The notes under the pieces: generated by a model
What the model saw: only the letters and a program-made list of their open reading frames with translations
The model's database searches: none
What the model was told of the DNA's origin: nothing
Translations under genes and position numbers: made by a program
NCBI GenBank assembly: GCA_963819075.1
Contig: CAWFUP010000002.1
Coordinates: forward strand, 310,001 to 374,000
DNA length: 64,000 nucleotides
Reading direction: 5' to 3'
From: CAVQBJ01 sp963819075
GTDB taxonomy: Bacteria > Actinomycetota > Thermoleophilia > Solirubrobacterales > Solirubrobacteraceae
Shown: positions 7,752-16,320 of the stretch, in pieces
Numbering within the stretch: position 1 is the first letter of the stretch
Layout of the letters: every line of letters starts with the position of its first letter

Positions 7752-9600
7752 CAAGGAACGCCGGCCGTCCGCTGCGGCTCGCGATGCCCTCGCGGACCTG
7801 CTGCGTACACACGAGGGATATCGCGCCATGGACGTCTTGACCCTCGTACCACCACTGACAGAGCTAGCTCTCATGCTTGAGGACGCCGCCAGTGGACGGG
7901 TCCGAATCTTTGATGCGGACCGAAGGTCACTCGTAGGCGACCTCGACCTTGCGCTTACGCGAACCGGCGAACACCTAGACGCCACAACAACTCCGACCCT
8001 CCACAAGTTCAAGACCGAGCAAGTCGCACATCTTGGGGAGGTGTTTGGCGATAGCGAACGATGCCGAGCAGTCGCAACGGCGGTTCGCGATATTCTGGAC
8101 CAACTGCGAAGGGCCGAGTCCGCCGGTGCCGCGTGGGACGACGTGCTTGCCGCCCTCGCTGACGGGTCTGCAAGTAGCGCGACCTGCGCGCTTAGGGTTG
8201 CCCAGGTCGCGGAACTCGTTCGCATGCGCGGCCACGACTGGTCGAGCATGGAGAGCAACCTGACATCGGCCGCGGTCAACGACAACCTGGTCGCCGGGCG
8301 CCTGGTCGCGATGGCCGAGCCTGCAAGCGGCGTCTCCGTTGCCTGGGCCGCGTTCGGCAACGCGCATCTCGCGCACGGCTATCTGCGGGTCGGCCAGGTT
8401 CAGTTCTTCTCTGACCAGTTCGCGCCCCGCGAGATTCGTGACGGTTGTCCCGCTCTGCTCGCCGAGCCGGACTTCGAAGCCGCCGATGAACTCACCGACG
8501 AAGCCATCGAGTGGCACTTCGCGGACGTGCAATCACAGTCCTACGTGCTCGCTCGCGTCGAGATGGATGGGCCGCGAGCGCAATCGCCCCCAGGTGGCAC
8601 AGATCCTCCGATTGCCTGGGCGCGTCGGTACGTGAGCGGGCTGGTTGAGGCAGCAGGCTTTCGTCTCGGCGGTACCAAGTGGTTGCTGCTTGACGGCGGT
8701 AGCTATTTCACTGACTGTGGTGACCGCGGCGGCAGCATGGGGTTCGGCGACCCGGTTCGCCGGAGGGCGCTTGAGTCGTTCAGCCCGCCGACAGCCGAGC
8801 CCACTGGCGATGCGCTAAGCGGGCTTCAGCCCGCGTTTGCTGATGCACTCGCGCGCGGCGAGCCGTCGGCGGTGCGCGCGGTCTCCGACGTTGGCTGGCA
8901 CCGCGGGGCGAGCGAGATCGACGATCAGTCGATGCGACTAGCACTTCGCGTTCGAACCTTCGAGGCTCAGTGGGTGACCGGGCCTCACAGCCAATTCGCC
9001 TCGTGGGAAGAAGCAGTGCGTCATTTCTTCAGGGACTTCTGGTCGCGGGAGGCCATTGTCCGCACTCTCTTCTCGGCGGCCAGCAGCATCGAACTGCCCG
9101 TTCATCCGCAACGACTCCGCGACCCTGCAAGCTCTGCCCGTGTAGCGGCCGCGCGCAACGAGATCTTCATTCATCACAACAGCAGACACTTCTCGTGGAA
9201 GCCCGGCGCCGTACTCCGGCTGGCGCCAGGAGTTGCCTCTGATTTCGTCGCCGACTCTCTTCCGCGGCGACAATGGAAGGAACTTGACCGAGTCGGACGC
9301 AGAGGTCAGTCTGCCCAGCAATGGTGGCGCGAGTTCCGGTGCGCGTTCGATGCGCTGCTCAATCGAGCCGTGCGTCAGCGCAACGCCATTATTCATGGCC
9401 ATGCGGTGGTAGCCGAGGTTGTCGCCTCGGTCGAGCCCTTCGTCGGGCGAGTCAGCGCGTACCTCGCGGCGCAGGCAGTCGATTCGGCCGCGCGCGGATT
9501 GAGCGTCGATGACGTCCTGGGGAGCAGTCGCGAGACGCTTGCCACCGACTTCGAGAGGCTAGGAAGCGAACCTTCTGGGCTCGCCCTGTACCCCGAGTGA
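7744..9600 (+). CDS. large protein with C-terminal HEPN-like RX4H motif
   Basis: A 618-aa protein starting at GTG 7744, overlapping the preceding gene by 8 bases. Residues 546-551 read R-N-A-I-I-H followed by GHAVV. This is the RX4-6H motif with a polar second residue that defines the active site of many HEPN ribonucleases, and it sits in an all-helical C-terminal stretch (FRCAFDALLNRAVRQ before it, VASVEPFVGRVSAYL after it). The N-terminal 450 residues match no family I know and may be the sensor part. HEPN toxins are common in abortive-infection and toxin-antitoxin systems; the role here is inferred. A hairpin terminator follows at 9609. Confidence 0.6.
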   Translation: MTDKERRPSAAARDALADLLRTHEGYRAMDVLTLVPPLTELALMLEDAASGRVRIFDADRRSLVGDLDLALTRTGEHLDATTTPTLHKFKTEQVAHLGEVFGDSERCRAVATAVRDILDQLRRAESAGAAWDDVLAALADGSASSATCALRVAQVAELVRMRGHDWSSMESNLTSAAVNDNLVAGRLVAMAEPASGVSVAWAAFGNAHLAHGYLRVGQVQFFSDQFAPREIRDGCPALLAEPDFEAADELTDEAIEWHFADVQSQSYVLARVEMDGPRAQSPPGGTDPPIAWARRYVSGLVEAAGFRLGGTKWLLLDGGSYFTDCGDRGGSMGFGDPVRRRALESFSPPTAEPTGDALSGLQPAFADALARGEPSAVRAVSDVGWHRGASEIDDQSMRLALRVRTFEAQWVTGPHSQFASWEEAVRHFFRDFWSREAIVRTLFSAASSIELPVHPQRLRDPASSARVAAARNEIFIHHNSRHFSWKPGAVLRLAPGVASDFVADSLPRRQWKELDRVGRRGQSAQQWWREFRCAFDALLNRAVRQRNAIIHGHAVVAEVVASVEPFVGRVSAYLAAQAVDSAARGLSVDDVLGSSRETLATDFERLGSEPSGLALYPE

Positions 9601-9608
9601 TGCCCGAC

Positions 9609-9644
9609 GGTGGCTCGCTCGGCGGGGCATCCGGTCGAGCCACC
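9609..9644 (+). terminator. hairpin after the HEPN-like gene
   Basis: GGTGGCTCG at 9609-9617 pairs perfectly with CGAGCCACC at 9636-9644 across an 18-base loop. It lies 8 bases after the stop of the 618-aa gene. There is no run of T afterwards, so this would be an atypical terminator or mRNA-stabilising hairpin. Confidence 0.45.
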
Positions 9645-9846
9645 AGTGTTCCCCAGGGGGATGGGCGGTCGGGCTGCTCCACGACATCCGCGCCCTCATC
9701 GTCGCGCCTCCCGGTTGTCTGGCATCGAGCCTTGATGCTTGGCGCGTATGTACTCGGCGCGGAGGTCGCCAGAGTCCATCGGCGGAAACCCCGCTGACTA
9801 CGCTGCCCGTGCCAGCGCGTACCCGAGCCGGCGTCCGCTCGGGCGA

Positions 9847-10140
9847 CTACGGATTGGCGTCGAACTCCTGGGTTCGGCACTGGTCGTCGTAAGCGGCCCC
9901 GAGGTCCCGCATCGGTAGCTCGAGGCCCTGCTCGACGACTCGCGTGAGTAGCAGCCAGCCGGGGTTGTTCGCGCCACGCTCGATGTCGCTGATCTGCGTC
10001 TCGGTGACGTCCGCGGCCACGGCGAGCTCGATCTGCTTGAGCCCCTTCGCCATGCGAAGGGACCGCAGGGCAGCGCCGAGACGGACTAGTTCTGGCCGCG
10101 GGTCGGCTGTGTAGCTATGCCGAGGCACGAGAGTCCGCAC
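9847..10140 (-). CDS. XRE-family transcriptional regulator
   Basis: A 97-aa protein with a helix-turn-helix of the Cro/C1 type: LGAALRSLRMAKGLKQIELA, then VAADVTETQISDIERGANNP, the usual recognition-helix and turn pattern. It starts at GTG 10140. It is transcribed away from the excisionase/integrase pair and is probably the element's own control gene. An 8-bp inverted repeat (GTGTAGCT at 10109-10116 and AGCTACAC at 10158-10165) brackets its start and might be its operator. Targets are unknown; autoregulation and control of the divergent xis-int unit are inferred. Confidence 0.8.
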   Translation of the reverse strand: MRTLVPRHSYTADPRPELVRLGAALRSLRMAKGLKQIELAVAADVTETQISDIERGANNPGWLLLTRVVEQGLELPMRDLGAAYDDQCRTQEFDANP

Positions 10141-10500
10141 ACTGGCGGGCGGCCCAGAGCTACACTTCGTTCTTTCCAGAAGTCCCGACCTGGTCGTCTA
10201 ACCCCGACCTTGTTTCGAGAAGCGGCAGCGCGATGAATGGCGGCTACTCCGCGGGCATAGCTCAACCCCCGCGTGCCGGGCACGGCCAGGGTCGGCGCAA
10301 ACCTGAGCGTTCGTGGAGGTCATTGAGCATCGCGCTGTGCGCAAGTCTTGCCATTCCTACGCGCGCCGACCATCGCAACCCGTGCGCTCCCCGCAGCCTC
10401 GCCGCCGCCCCAGGAGGGGGTGTCACTGCCGTCTTGTTCAATGCTTGGCATGACATTGCACGGAGGCGAAGTCGATCCCGAACGCGTGGGCAGCGAGGAC
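10141..10500. other. divergent control region between XRE and xis-int genes
   Basis: About 360 bases with no convincing gene. It holds the right arm of the GTGTAGCT/AGCTACAC inverted repeat close to the XRE start, and several in-frame ATG/GTG codons (10441, 10450, 10486) that could extend the excisionase-like gene. Promoters for both directions must lie here, but no clear -35/-10 pair was found. Confidence 0.4.
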
Positions 10501-10881
10501 ATGATCTCGGCTGTCAAGCGCCTCTTCACATGGTTCGTCGACGCTGTCGCCGAACGCGTAGTGCAGAAGCTGGGCACGGAGTGGGGCGTCTCAGCGAAGG
10601 ACAACGAGTGCACGCTGAAGTCCGTCGTAGCCGCGAGGTGGGCAGGAATGGCACCCGAGACGTTCCGCAAGCGGCACGCCGCGCGGCGCGTGCCTGCGTC
10701 GCGCTCTGCCCCAACACGGGCGGCCTGGGACAGAGACGTCCTTATCCTCTGGCGGCTCGCGGGCTATCCGCCGGTGCCGGACGACGCGGATCTCGCGGAG
10801 TGGACGGCCGCGCTCTTCGCGCGGTTCGGTCTCTGCCCGCTGCCGTCGGCTCGTGAATCTGGCGGGGTCGGCCGTCCATGA
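10501..10881 (+). CDS. excisionase-like DNA-binding protein
   Basis: Up to about 126 aa from ATG 10501; the true start is uncertain (10441, 10450 and 10486 are in frame). The central part, ECTLKSVVAARWAGMAPETF followed by RKRHAARRVPAS, looks like a MerR/Xis-type winged helix, and DRDVLILWRLAGYPPVPDD follows. The stop overlaps the integrase ATG by 4 bp (ATGA), so the two are coupled. Position directly in front of a tyrosine integrase is the usual place for a recombination directionality factor. The function is inferred from this context and the small basic DNA-binding-like sequence. Confidence 0.55.
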   Translation: MISAVKRLFTWFVDAVAERVVQKLGTEWGVSAKDNECTLKSVVAARWAGMAPETFRKRHAARRVPASRSAPTRAAWDRDVLILWRLAGYPPVPDDADLAEWTAALFARFGLCPLPSARESGGVGRP

Positions 10882-12359
10882 CCCGATACCCATCAGACCG
10901 GTCGCGGCACGCCTACTACGTGCAACTGGGGCTCCCGCCACACGGGACCGTGGACAAGGTGAGCGTTACGCGCTGCCTGCGCGACCGGAGCGGGCACCCG
11001 CTCGCCGGCGCGAAGTACAAAGGGATCTACTTCTATCGCAGCAGCGCGGGCGACGAGGGCCTCGGCATCTGGTTTCAGCAGGGCGGCAGGACGAAGTGCC
11101 GTCGGCTGGGCGCGGTCACGCTCGACGAGGCGCTCCTGCAGCACGCGTTGGCACGAAGCGCGCCGGCGCCGGATGCTCACTGCGCGCAGATCGCACTTCG
11201 GGATGCTGCGGCGTCATACCTCGAAGTCCACCTCGAGCGCGCCCAACGCGCGCTCAGCCAAGGCGCGAATGACACGCGCAAGATCCGCGCAAGGCCCGGA
11301 ACCCACGCCAAGAAGCGCAGCGCTATGGTCGCGTTGGGTCTAATCAGCCCGGCGAATATCAGGACCGCTTCGACGTACGCCTCGCCGATCACCGCTCTCG
11401 CGCTGGAAGATCTAACCGACGACACCATCCGCGCCGTCATCGACTGGATGACGAGCGATCGAGGGCTGAAGCCCAGTACGCAGGTGACCTATCTCGGCGA
11501 GCTCAGACGCCTCACGGAGTACTGCGTCCGCAATGGTTGGCTGGCCAAGGCGGCGAATCCATGGCTCGATTTCCCCGCAGACGACCTCCCCGCTGCAACG
11601 ACATCCCGACAACGAGTGTTGTCCGCGCTGGAGATCGCCGAGTTGCGCGACGCGTTCTCGCCCGGCATGCATCGCGTTGGGTTCCTGCTGGACATCGAGA
11701 CCGGCTTGCGCGCCAACGAGCGACTCGGTCGCAGGTGGCGAGACATCGACGAACACACCCACATGCTGAGAGTCGCCACCCAGCTTGGCCGCGCGGGCGC
11801 GCGGGCGCCGCTAACCGACGGTCCGCCCAAGACCGAAGCGGGCAACAGGTACGTTCCGCTCAGCGACGCGATGCTGGCCGAGCTCGCAACGCTGCGCGCG
11901 TCGGCACGCCACGCCGGACCGGATGACTACATCTGGTGCTGGCGGGACGGACGGCCCCTCTCCTACGACTACGTGCGCCAGCACGTGTGGAACCCGGTCG
12001 TGGAAGCGGTCGGCCTGAACCGGGGTCTCGATCGACAGAATCCCGCCGACCAGGCGATCTGGGTGACATGGCACACGCTGCGACACACCTATGCCTCGAT
12101 CGTGCTGTCGCAACCCGATGCGGACATCGACGCGATCTCGCGATATCTCGGGCACGCCTCGCGCCGCATCACCGAGATGTTCTACAAGCACTTCTGGGAC
12201 GAAGGGCGTCGCGCGCCGAAGCTGCGCACGCGAGTCGGCGAGCTGTTCGCGTTTCTGCACGACCCGCCCTCGCGGGTGCCGACCCCGGCCGACGCGCACC
12301 GCGCGGCGCCGCGGCTATCGCCTCACAGGCGGCCGCGTCGCCGAGGCGACAGCAACTGA
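10878..12359 (+). CDS. int: tyrosine-type site-specific integrase
   Basis: A 493-aa phage/ICE-type integrase. The catalytic set is complete: R278 in ETGLRANERL, the beta-strand lysine in PPKTEAGNRYVPL, H399-x-L-R402-H in WHTLRHTYAS, the GHAS histidine in YLGHASRRITEMFYKHF, and nucleophile Y436. The N-terminal part contains a SAM-like core-binding domain (LTDDTIRAVIDWMTSD, then LKPSTQVTYLGELRRL). The gene ends 259 bases before a 68-bp att-like sequence derived from tRNA-Ile, toward which it points, as is usual for elements that integrate into tRNA genes. The C-terminal tail is proline/arginine-rich low complexity. It appears intact. Confidence 0.93.
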   Translation: MTRYPSDRSRHAYYVQLGLPPHGTVDKVSVTRCLRDRSGHPLAGAKYKGIYFYRSSAGDEGLGIWFQQGGRTKCRRLGAVTLDEALLQHALARSAPAPDAHCAQIALRDAAASYLEVHLERAQRALSQGANDTRKIRARPGTHAKKRSAMVALGLISPANIRTASTYASPITALALEDLTDDTIRAVIDWMTSDRGLKPSTQVTYLGELRRLTEYCVRNGWLAKAANPWLDFPADDLPAATTSRQRVLSALEIAELRDAFSPGMHRVGFLLDIETGLRANERLGRRWRDIDEHTHMLRVATQLGRAGARAPLTDGPPKTEAGNRYVPLSDAMLAELATLRASARHAGPDDYIWCWRDGRPLSYDYVRQHVWNPVVEAVGLNRGLDRQNPADQAIWVTWHTLRHTYASIVLSQPDADIDAISRYLGHASRRITEMFYKHFWDEGRRAPKLRTRVGELFAFLHDPPSRVPTPADAHRAAPRLSPHRRPRRRGDSN

Positions 12360-12618
12360 GCGTCGCCGGCAAGTCCGCGACTACAGGCCGCTCGCACGGT
12401 CGAACTATCGCCGCGGCGTTTGACACATCCCACCGCCCGGGCCTACCGTCACGGCCATGACTCCCTCTCGCACGAACGCAGCGCCGGCGCACACAGAAAG
12501 CTGCCGTAGAAAGATCGCGCGGAGCCCCCCGGCACACGCACGCACCCCCACGCCATCAATCCGGCGTAAATGCTCACAGCGGCACGCGGCGGCACACACC
12601 GGCGCGCTTCGCCTTACT
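12360..12618. other. noncoding arm between integrase and att site
   Basis: No gene is recognised. The region carries several GGCACAC/GGCGGCACAC-like short repeats (around 12528 and 12580-12600), which could be integrase arm-binding sites, but I cannot show that. Confidence 0.35.
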
Positions 12619-12686
12619 TCTGATAAGGAAGAGGTCCCAGGTTCGAGTCCTGGATCGCCCACTGGGAAAGGGCCTGGTAATCGGCA
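12619..12686 (+). repeat. att site, copy 1 (3' half of tRNA-Ile)
   Basis: The sequence begins in the anticodon loop (TCTGATAAGG, anticodon GAT), continues with the T arm (CCAGG-TTCGAGT-CCTGG) and ends the tRNA with ATCGCCCA, then carries about 25 further bases. It matches the copy at 27651-27718 at 67 of 68 positions. The 5' half of the tRNA is absent upstream, so this is an attachment-site remnant and not a functional tRNA. Crossover in the anticodon loop is the commonest position for tyrosine integrases. Confidence 0.85.
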
Positions 12687-13092
12687 CCTTCTTGGTTTCG
12701 CGCACTCGCTGGTGCGGGCGTGCCTCTTCTTTTTGACGGAAAGGGTTAGCCGGCGGGAGCGCCCCATCTGCGGCACGAATCCGCCAGCTAGGAGGGCGGA
12801 TTGGTTGTTCTGTGCGGGCGCGCGGGCGGGTCGATCGTGTCCCGCGAGAGTGCGCATCGTGGAGGGCGCGCGGCGACCGGTTGAGCGGGACTGGGCGAGC
12901 CGGGGACCGTCCCTTTCGAAGTGCTCCGCGGCCGCCGAGGGGTCCGCCTCGGGGCATGCGGCCCGGCGATCGACGCGCCTGCGGCGTATTACTGAGTCAT
13001 CGCATTTGTGCGTGCGTTACGCCCTGAGCGTTTGATACAAATCCGCGCCTTGGGGCTGTGAGTGTTGCCGGGGGGCCGGTTACGCAGCCAGG
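12687..13092. other. leader region before the Rhs gene
   Basis: About 400 bases without a recognised gene. The last 40-50 bases (13052-13100) resemble 29425-29477, downstream of the second att copy. A comparatively T-rich stretch around 12721-12735 might be the native terminator tract of the tRNA or a promoter. No clear -35/-10 pair is assigned. Confidence 0.4.
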
Positions 13093-14058
13093 ATGGCGAG
13101 CGTTTGGGAGACCGGCATGGGTGGTTGGCGGCGTGCTGTGCGTAAGCGCAGCGAGGGGTGGGGTCGTGCTGGTCGTGTGCTGGTGGCGATGGCTGTCGTG
13201 GCGATCGTTGTGCTGGTGGTGGGAGTCGCCGGCGGGGCGGGTTCGGTGCAGCCGTACGCGACGTATGAGAGCACGGTGGCGGCGGATGGGCCGGCGCACC
13301 AGTACCGCTTTGACGATGCCGCGGGCTCGAAGACGCTGGCTGACTCGGTTGGGTCGCTGACGGGGGCGGTGACGTCGATCACGCTCGGTGGTGCGGGCCC
13401 GTTCACGGGTTCGCATGGCGGTTCGTTCAGTGGCTCGTCGTCGGCGCTGTTCTCGTCCAGTCCGTTGGCGGGGGATACGGCCTTCAGTGCTGAGGCGTGG
13501 GTGGATTGGTCGGGCGGCTCGTCATTTCAGCAGCCCGTGTTTGATTTCGGGTCCAGTACGACGAATTGGCTGAGTTTGACGCCGGCGTCCTCGGCGACGA
13601 ACCATCCGTTGACGTTTGAGATTCGCACGACGGCGGGGACGATCGCGACGGTCACGGCGCCGGAGTTGACGGCGAGCGCGTGGGAGTACGTCGCGGTGAC
13701 CGAGACCGGCGGCGTGCTCACGCTGTACGTCAACGGCAAGCAGGTCGGCCAGACCACGGGTGTGACGCCGACGCCGTCGTCGCTGGGCACGACGGCGAAC
13801 AATCTGTTGGGCAAGTCGCAGATCTCAAGCGACCCGCAGTTCAAGGGCAGTCTGAGCAACGTGGCGTTCTACGCGAAGGCGCTGTCGGCGGCGCAGGTGC
13901 TCGCGCACTACAACGCCGGCGAGTTCCCGGTCAACAGCAGCGTCCCGACGGTCTCGGGCACCGCGAAGGACGGCCAGACGCTGACTGCGGCGTCCGGGAC
14001 GTGGACGGGCGTCCCGATGATTACGTACGTGTATCGTAACTGTTCAGGTGGTGTTGTG

Positions 14059-14379
14059 TCAGTCGCTGACCCAGTGGCGGTATGCGGCGAGCAGCCGTGA
14101 AGTGGTTAGGTCGGCTTGGAGGTCGATGTCGAGTAGGGCGACCTCGTAACGCTGTCCGCCGCGTTGGCAGGTGGCGATGAGTTCGCTGCGGTTGTCGCCG
14201 CGGCTGACGGACAGGACGTCGACGTCTTCGCCGATCACGGTGCCCTGGCACGGGAAGTTTCCGTCCTCGTCGAACGCGGCCTCAAACCCCATCAGTTGCT
14301 CGTCTTCGTCGTGGCAGTCGACGGTGATCTCGTCGATCAGGCTGTCGAGTTCGGGATCGGCTTGTCGGGCTGGGCTCAT
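14059..14379 (-). CDS. IS66 accessory protein (acidic, 106 aa)
   Basis: An acidic 106-aa protein starting MSPARQADPELDSLIDEI, with VDCHDEDEQLMGFEAAFDED and LLDIDLQADLTTSRLLAAYR. I recall similar proteins next to IS66 transposases in actinobacteria that are labelled calcium-binding, but the biochemical role is unknown. It is the last of three co-directional genes in the element and lies within 25 bases of the left terminal repeat. It may be a transposition accessory or a passenger. Confidence 0.7.
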   Translation of the reverse strand: MSPARQADPELDSLIDEITVDCHDEDEQLMGFEAAFDEDGNFPCQGTVIGEDVDVLSVSRGDNRSELIATCQRGGQRYEVALLDIDLQADLTTSRLLAAYRHWVSD

Positions 14380-14407
14380 GGAGGAACGGGGTCTCCTTCG
14401 TGGTGGG

Positions 14408-14827
14408 TCAGGCGGCTGGGTTCAGGCGGTCTAGCACGAGTGGTGGGCAGCGGATCTCACCGCTCTTGAAGCGGCCGATCGGGCGGTGCACGCAGACGGT
14501 GGCGGAGTGCTCGTCGAGTTCCACGACGTTGCCGTGGACGCCGTGTAGGTAGCGGGGGCTGGCGTGGTGGTTGATCCGCACCCGATCACCGACGTTCAGC
14601 ATCGCGAGCGCTTTGGCGGCGCCGATCGTCTGCACCAGCTCATAGCGGGCGCGGATCGCTTCGGCAATCGCGGTCAGGTGAGGGTCGAGCGCGCCAGCGG
14701 CGATCTGGTCGAGCAACAGGGCCTCAGGTTCGGCGGGCGGTCGTGGTGGCGGGCCGGTGGCGGACCGCGACGCCTGCAGCTGGGGTTGGATCTGCCCGCG
14801 TGCTCGTCCTCGGGAGCGTTTGCTCAC
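14408..14827 (-). CDS. IS66 accessory protein (139 aa)
   Basis: Start GTG 14827 is preferred, 32 bases after the transposase stop; an in-frame ATG at 14887 would overlap the transposase. The N-terminus is basic (SKRSRGRARGQ). The middle is helical (LTAIAEAIRARYELVQTIGA), then VGDRVRINHHASPRYLHGVH begins a KOW-like small beta-barrel, ending RFKSGEIRCPPLVLDRL. The basic tail plus beta-barrel suggests nucleic-acid binding. Function within IS66 transposition is unknown; it is not TnpA or TnpB by sequence. Confidence 0.6.
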   Translation of the reverse strand: MSKRSRGRARGQIQPQLQASRSATGPPPRPPAEPEALLLDQIAAGALDPHLTAIAEAIRARYELVQTIGAAKALAMLNVGDRVRINHHASPRYLHGVHGNVVELDEHSATVCVHRPIGRFKSGEIRCPPLVLDRLNPAA

Positions 14828-14859
14828 AGCCGCAAGTATCCGAATCGGCGCAGACAGAT

Positions 14860-16320
14860 TCAGGGGCCGGCGGCCATCGGCAACCACGGCTCGCCGCCGC
14901 TGAGCTTCGTGAGCACCTCTGACGGGCGCTGGCCTTGCTTGCGAGCGGTGGAGAGGTAGGAGCGGATCGCGAGGAACCGCTCGGCGCCCTCACGCGTCCG
15001 CCAGCAGCCGGAGATCTTCTGCTGCAGCTTGACCATCCTCAGATCCCGCTCGCACAGGTTGTTGTCGAACGGCACCTGGAAGTCATGGGCGAAGCACAGC
15101 ACCTCGGCCTCGCGCTCGTCGAGTCGCAACAGCAGGTTCTGCGCCTTGGTGCGCTTCGTCCGCCGGCCGCTGCTCTCGGCACCCAGACCGGGGTTCTGCT
15201 CGTAACCGGCAGCGACGATCTCGCGGTAGCAGTCGAGAACGGTGCCAAGCGCGCCGGGTTCGAGCGCGTCGCGACCTTCCTCGCGGGCGCGCCAGACCGT
15301 GTCTTTGACGTCGAGCAGCAGCGCGCTCATCGCGCACGCCCAGCTCTGCCCCTGCTCCTCGGCGCAGACGAGCTCGCGTAGATGATGAGCGCCGCACAGC
15401 GCGTGACGGGCGTTCTCGTAGACGCGGTAGGGAGCCCACCCGTCGTGGACCGCGATCCCGGCAAAGCCCGGTAGGACGCCGGCAGCGTCGATCCCGTCAC
15501 GACCACGCTTCGCGTGCGCCGTGTACAACGTCAATGCCTCGCTCGAGGCGCAATGGATCCATGAAAGCTCACCGTTGATCCGCCCGCCGGTCTCATCGAA
15601 ATGCGCGACCTGCGAGCCCTCCAGCCCAGAACGGACCTCCTCCAAGAACATTTCCAGGCCCTCGGCGCCCTCAGCCACGAACCCCTGCAGACTGCCGACC
15701 GACACGGTCGCGCCCGCCCAGTCCGACAGGATCTCCGCCGCACGCACATACGGCAGATGCTGATAGGAGACCAGGTAGATCCCCATCGCCCGAATCCGCG
15801 GGCCGTAACACACCGGCGCCTTCGCCTCCATGGGAAACGTCGAACTCGTCAGATGCCCGCAGCAGTCACAGCGCCGCCGCTGGATCCAATGCTCCGCGCA
15901 TCGCAGCCTCGGGACCTGCGGCAGATCGAACACCTGGCGCGACTGGCTCTCCACGACCGGCGATCCCGACAGATCACCGCCACACCCCTCACAACACTCC
16001 GCCCGATGAAGCACCGTCACATCCGGATCCTCGCGACGCTCCAGATGACGACCGCGATGACCCGGCTGGCCGCCCGGCTTGCGCCCCGACCGACGGCGCA
16101 AGGACCGATCCTTGGACGGCGGCTTGGAATACCCATCCGAGGACGGCGGCTTGGACGAGTTGCGCGAGTTCTGCCCCAGCCGCGCCCGCAACTCCTCGAT
16201 CACCCGATCCTGCTCGACGATCCGCGCCCGCAGCGTCTCGATCAGCGCCGCTTGCTCGACGACAAGCGCCGCAAACTCGTCATGGCTCAGCCGCCCCGCA
16301 CGCCGGCTCGCATCGATCAC
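14860..16320 (-). CDS. tnpC: IS66-family transposase (TnpC)
   Basis: A 486-aa DDE transposase. It starts with a coiled-coil-like region (LIETLRARIVEQDRVIEELR), then SSKPPSSDG, a basic hinge, a zinc-binding stretch (CCEGCGGDL and CDCCGH), and the catalytic core with FDETGG, VHDGWAPY and the terminal glutamate in DNNLCERDLRM. The final EGAERFLAIRSYLSTARKQG is typical of the family C-terminus. Length is normal and the frame is open, so it is probably active. It is the first gene of the element's minus-strand unit. Confidence 0.93.
   Translation of the reverse strand: MIDASRRAGRLSHDEFAALVVEQAALIETLRARIVEQDRVIEELRARLGQNSRNSSKPPSSDGYSKPPSKDRSLRRRSGRKPGGQPGHRGRHLERREDPDVTVLHRAECCEGCGGDLSGSPVVESQSRQVFDLPQVPRLRCAEHWIQRRRCDCCGHLTSSTFPMEAKAPVCYGPRIRAMGIYLVSYQHLPYVRAAEILSDWAGATVSVGSLQGFVAEGAEGLEMFLEEVRSGLEGSQVAHFDETGGRINGELSWIHCASSEALTLYTAHAKRGRDGIDAAGVLPGFAGIAVHDGWAPYRVYENARHALCGAHHLRELVCAEEQGQSWACAMSALLLDVKDTVWRAREEGRDALEPGALGTVLDCYREIVAAGYEQNPGLGAESSGRRTKRTKAQNLLLRLDEREAEVLCFAHDFQVPFDNNLCERDLRMVKLQQKISGCWRTREGAERFLAIRSYLSTARKQGQRPSEVLTKLSGGEPWLPMAAGP

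Noticed and set aside
12619..12700. Complete tRNA-Ile gene at 12.6 kb or 27.65 kb
   Set aside because: Only the anticodon-loop-to-3'-end half is present in both places; no D arm or 5' acceptor strand precedes it.
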